DNA of 64,000 nt from Erysipelotrichia bacterium. GTDB taxonomy: Bacteria > Bacillota_I > Bacilli_A > Erysipelotrichales > Erysipelotrichaceae. A program made the position numbers and the translations under genes. The notes below the pieces were generated by a model. That model was not told where the DNA came from and made no database searches. It saw nothing but the letters and a program-made list of their open reading frames with translations. The stretch's first letter is position 1. Every line of letters starts with the position of its first letter. Shown one piece after another: positions 62,878 to 64,000 of the stretch. The stretch spans positions 85,760 to 149,759 of the forward strand of contig JAGXSD010000030.1 in NCBI GenBank assembly GCA_018333955.1, written 5' to 3'.

Positions 62878-64000
62878 CTAATATGGAGATGCAACATCTA
62901 TTGTTAGCAAATACGCTCGTATTGTATTTAATGCGCCTATTACATTGATTCGTTGCTGTGCATAATTTCCATTAGCCAAGTAATATGCACTAATAATTAT
63001 ACTATTTGCCCATCCATAATACATGTCTGTGTGCAATCTCCTATGTAGTCCAGTTTTTAAAGAAACCAGGTTGTATACAGAATTATATCAATACCAACCT
63101 TATCTAGTATATCTCTTGCTAATGATGCATTAGGTGCTTGCTGGGCTACAATATGATGGATTTCTCTTGGACTTTTTTATTTTGGTGTATTTATTGTACG
63201 TGCAAAGCTATTACCAATGCTTTTAGCAATTGCGTTTGCTTTTGATGACGCTAAACTTATTGCCCCAATTGTCATTCCACCTAAGACTTGAAGACCGTGA
63301 CTAATGTTAGTACTGATTTCTTTAAACAGATTGTTGAATACTCGTTGAGCTTGAGGTGTTGACATTACTGCAAATCCATACATTCCAGTTACTAACGTTC
63401 CAAGTGCATATAGACTTAATGCAGTTAAAGTCATTGCTTCTCTTCCATCAATATCAATCATGTTAATAGGATTGTTCAAACAATACGTTAATAGATTAGT
63501 ACCTAAAATATGATTTTCAGATATGATTTGATACGCATTCACAAATCTTCCCCACTGTGGGTTATAGTAGCGACTTTGTAGATAATACAGTTGTGTCTCA
63601 CTATCATAGCGATACCCACGGTATCGGTAGGGATTCTTCTGTCCTACACTGCTTGCCAATGATCCTGTGATGGAAAGCACTTCTCCCCAGGTGGAGTAGG
63701 TATAGGAAACCACCTGTATTCCTGCACTGTTGATCAAACCAACGATGTCGTTTTGCGCATTGCGGACATACGCATATTCCACGTTGTTTAGAATCATCGA
63801 GATCAGTTGACCCTGGGTGTCATACACATAATAGATTGTATCCGACCCGGTTTGCTCAAAGGTCACTTTATCACCGGATAGACGATAGGAGGTAGTGACT
63901 CCATTCACACTCTTGGATGTACGTATTCCTGCATCATTGTAGATGTAGTTAATATTGAGTCCAGCTTTAGAACTAGATACTAATTGTCGACCTTGCCAAC
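62878..64000 (-). pseudogene. RHS/YD-repeat protein with broken AHH nuclease tip; 5' end beyond the window
   Basis: Reading enters from beyond 64000 in frame (WQGRQLVSSSKAGLNINYIY), so the open GTG at 63908 is not the true start. YD repeats lead to the RHS core YLQSRYYNPQWGRFVN and NPINMIDIDG (63450-63640), then a variable tip with a hydrophobic part. A TAA at 63177-63179 stops the frame. The same frame then continues with REIHHIVAQQAPNASLARDI, a frameshift at about 63080-63087 restores NSVYNLVSLKTGL and LHTDMYYGWANS, and the frame ends at 62878. The reconstructed tip matches the AHH family of HNH/EndoVII-fold nucleases. The toxin is therefore inactive as read. Confidence 0.85.

Noticed and set aside
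63177..63908. GTG at 63908 as the true start of the RHS gene
   Set aside because: The same frame continues open to the window edge with RHS-type sequence upstream, so this is an internal codon.

Overview
The window is a low-GC, densely packed bacterial chromosome segment. It uses the standard code: TGA serves as a stop codon, for example at the ends of the genes on the minus strand at 7525 and 33870. Strong AGGAGG ribosome sites, Sec lipoproteins, ComFA/ComFC, AddAB, YtrA-type GntR/ABC modules, RNase M5 next to KsgA, and Soj/Spo0J/Noc homologues point to a Bacillota lineage, possibly Erysipelotrichia- or Mollicutes-like. I cannot name the genus. GlmU, a 3D-domain (MltA-like barrel) lipoprotein and an LTA-synthase-like protein fit an organism that has, or recently had, a Gram-positive envelope.

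1-20446: a catabolic locus for laminarin-type beta-1,3/1,6-glucan. Outward-facing lipoproteins (GH16 endo-beta-1,3-glucanase, GH30 glucanase, GH3 glucosidase, two solute-binding proteins) are combined with two pairs of CUT1 ABC permeases and cytosolic enzymes (GH5 exo-beta-1,3-glucanase, a second GH16 without signal peptide, a partial GH3). Two large proteins of unclear function, one DUF5696-like and one with an NHL propeller plus a YIP1-like membrane domain, sit between the permease pairs. No ABC ATPase is present, so a shared ATPase elsewhere is expected. Every readable promoter in the locus carries cre/LacI-type palindromes, and a LacI-family regulator closes the locus.

20447-41953: a non-coding stretch, three tRNAs (Val, Arg, Ala), a cysteine desulfurase/thioredoxin/thioredoxin-CcdA operon, comFA-comFC, a HAD phosphatase, htpG under a near-perfect CIRCE element, an LTA-synthase-like gene, DegV, YigZ, a Fur-family regulator, an EamA exporter and addBA.

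42006-60638: two separate GntR(YtrA)/ABC modules flank a long co-directional housekeeping block. In transcription order this block is mnmG, an unknown gene, rsmG, a noc-like gene, parA, parB, mnmE, an RDD protein, tatD, a 3D lipoprotein, rnmV, rsmA, glmU and prs. It joins pieces that lie on opposite sides of oriC in Bacillus.

60712-64000: a DUF2721 protein, a small lipoprotein, and the 3' end of an RHS/YD-repeat gene. The RHS tip encodes an AHH-type nuclease domain broken by one nonsense codon and one frameshift. An intact candidate immunity gene follows, then a second, 60-bp RHS core remnant.

A cross-cutting observation is that several genes without a ribosome site (yigZ, rsmG, rnmV, the LTA-synthase-like gene, probably the cysteine desulfurase and the Fur-family gene) start only 6-10 nt after an extended -10 box, suggesting leaderless transcription.
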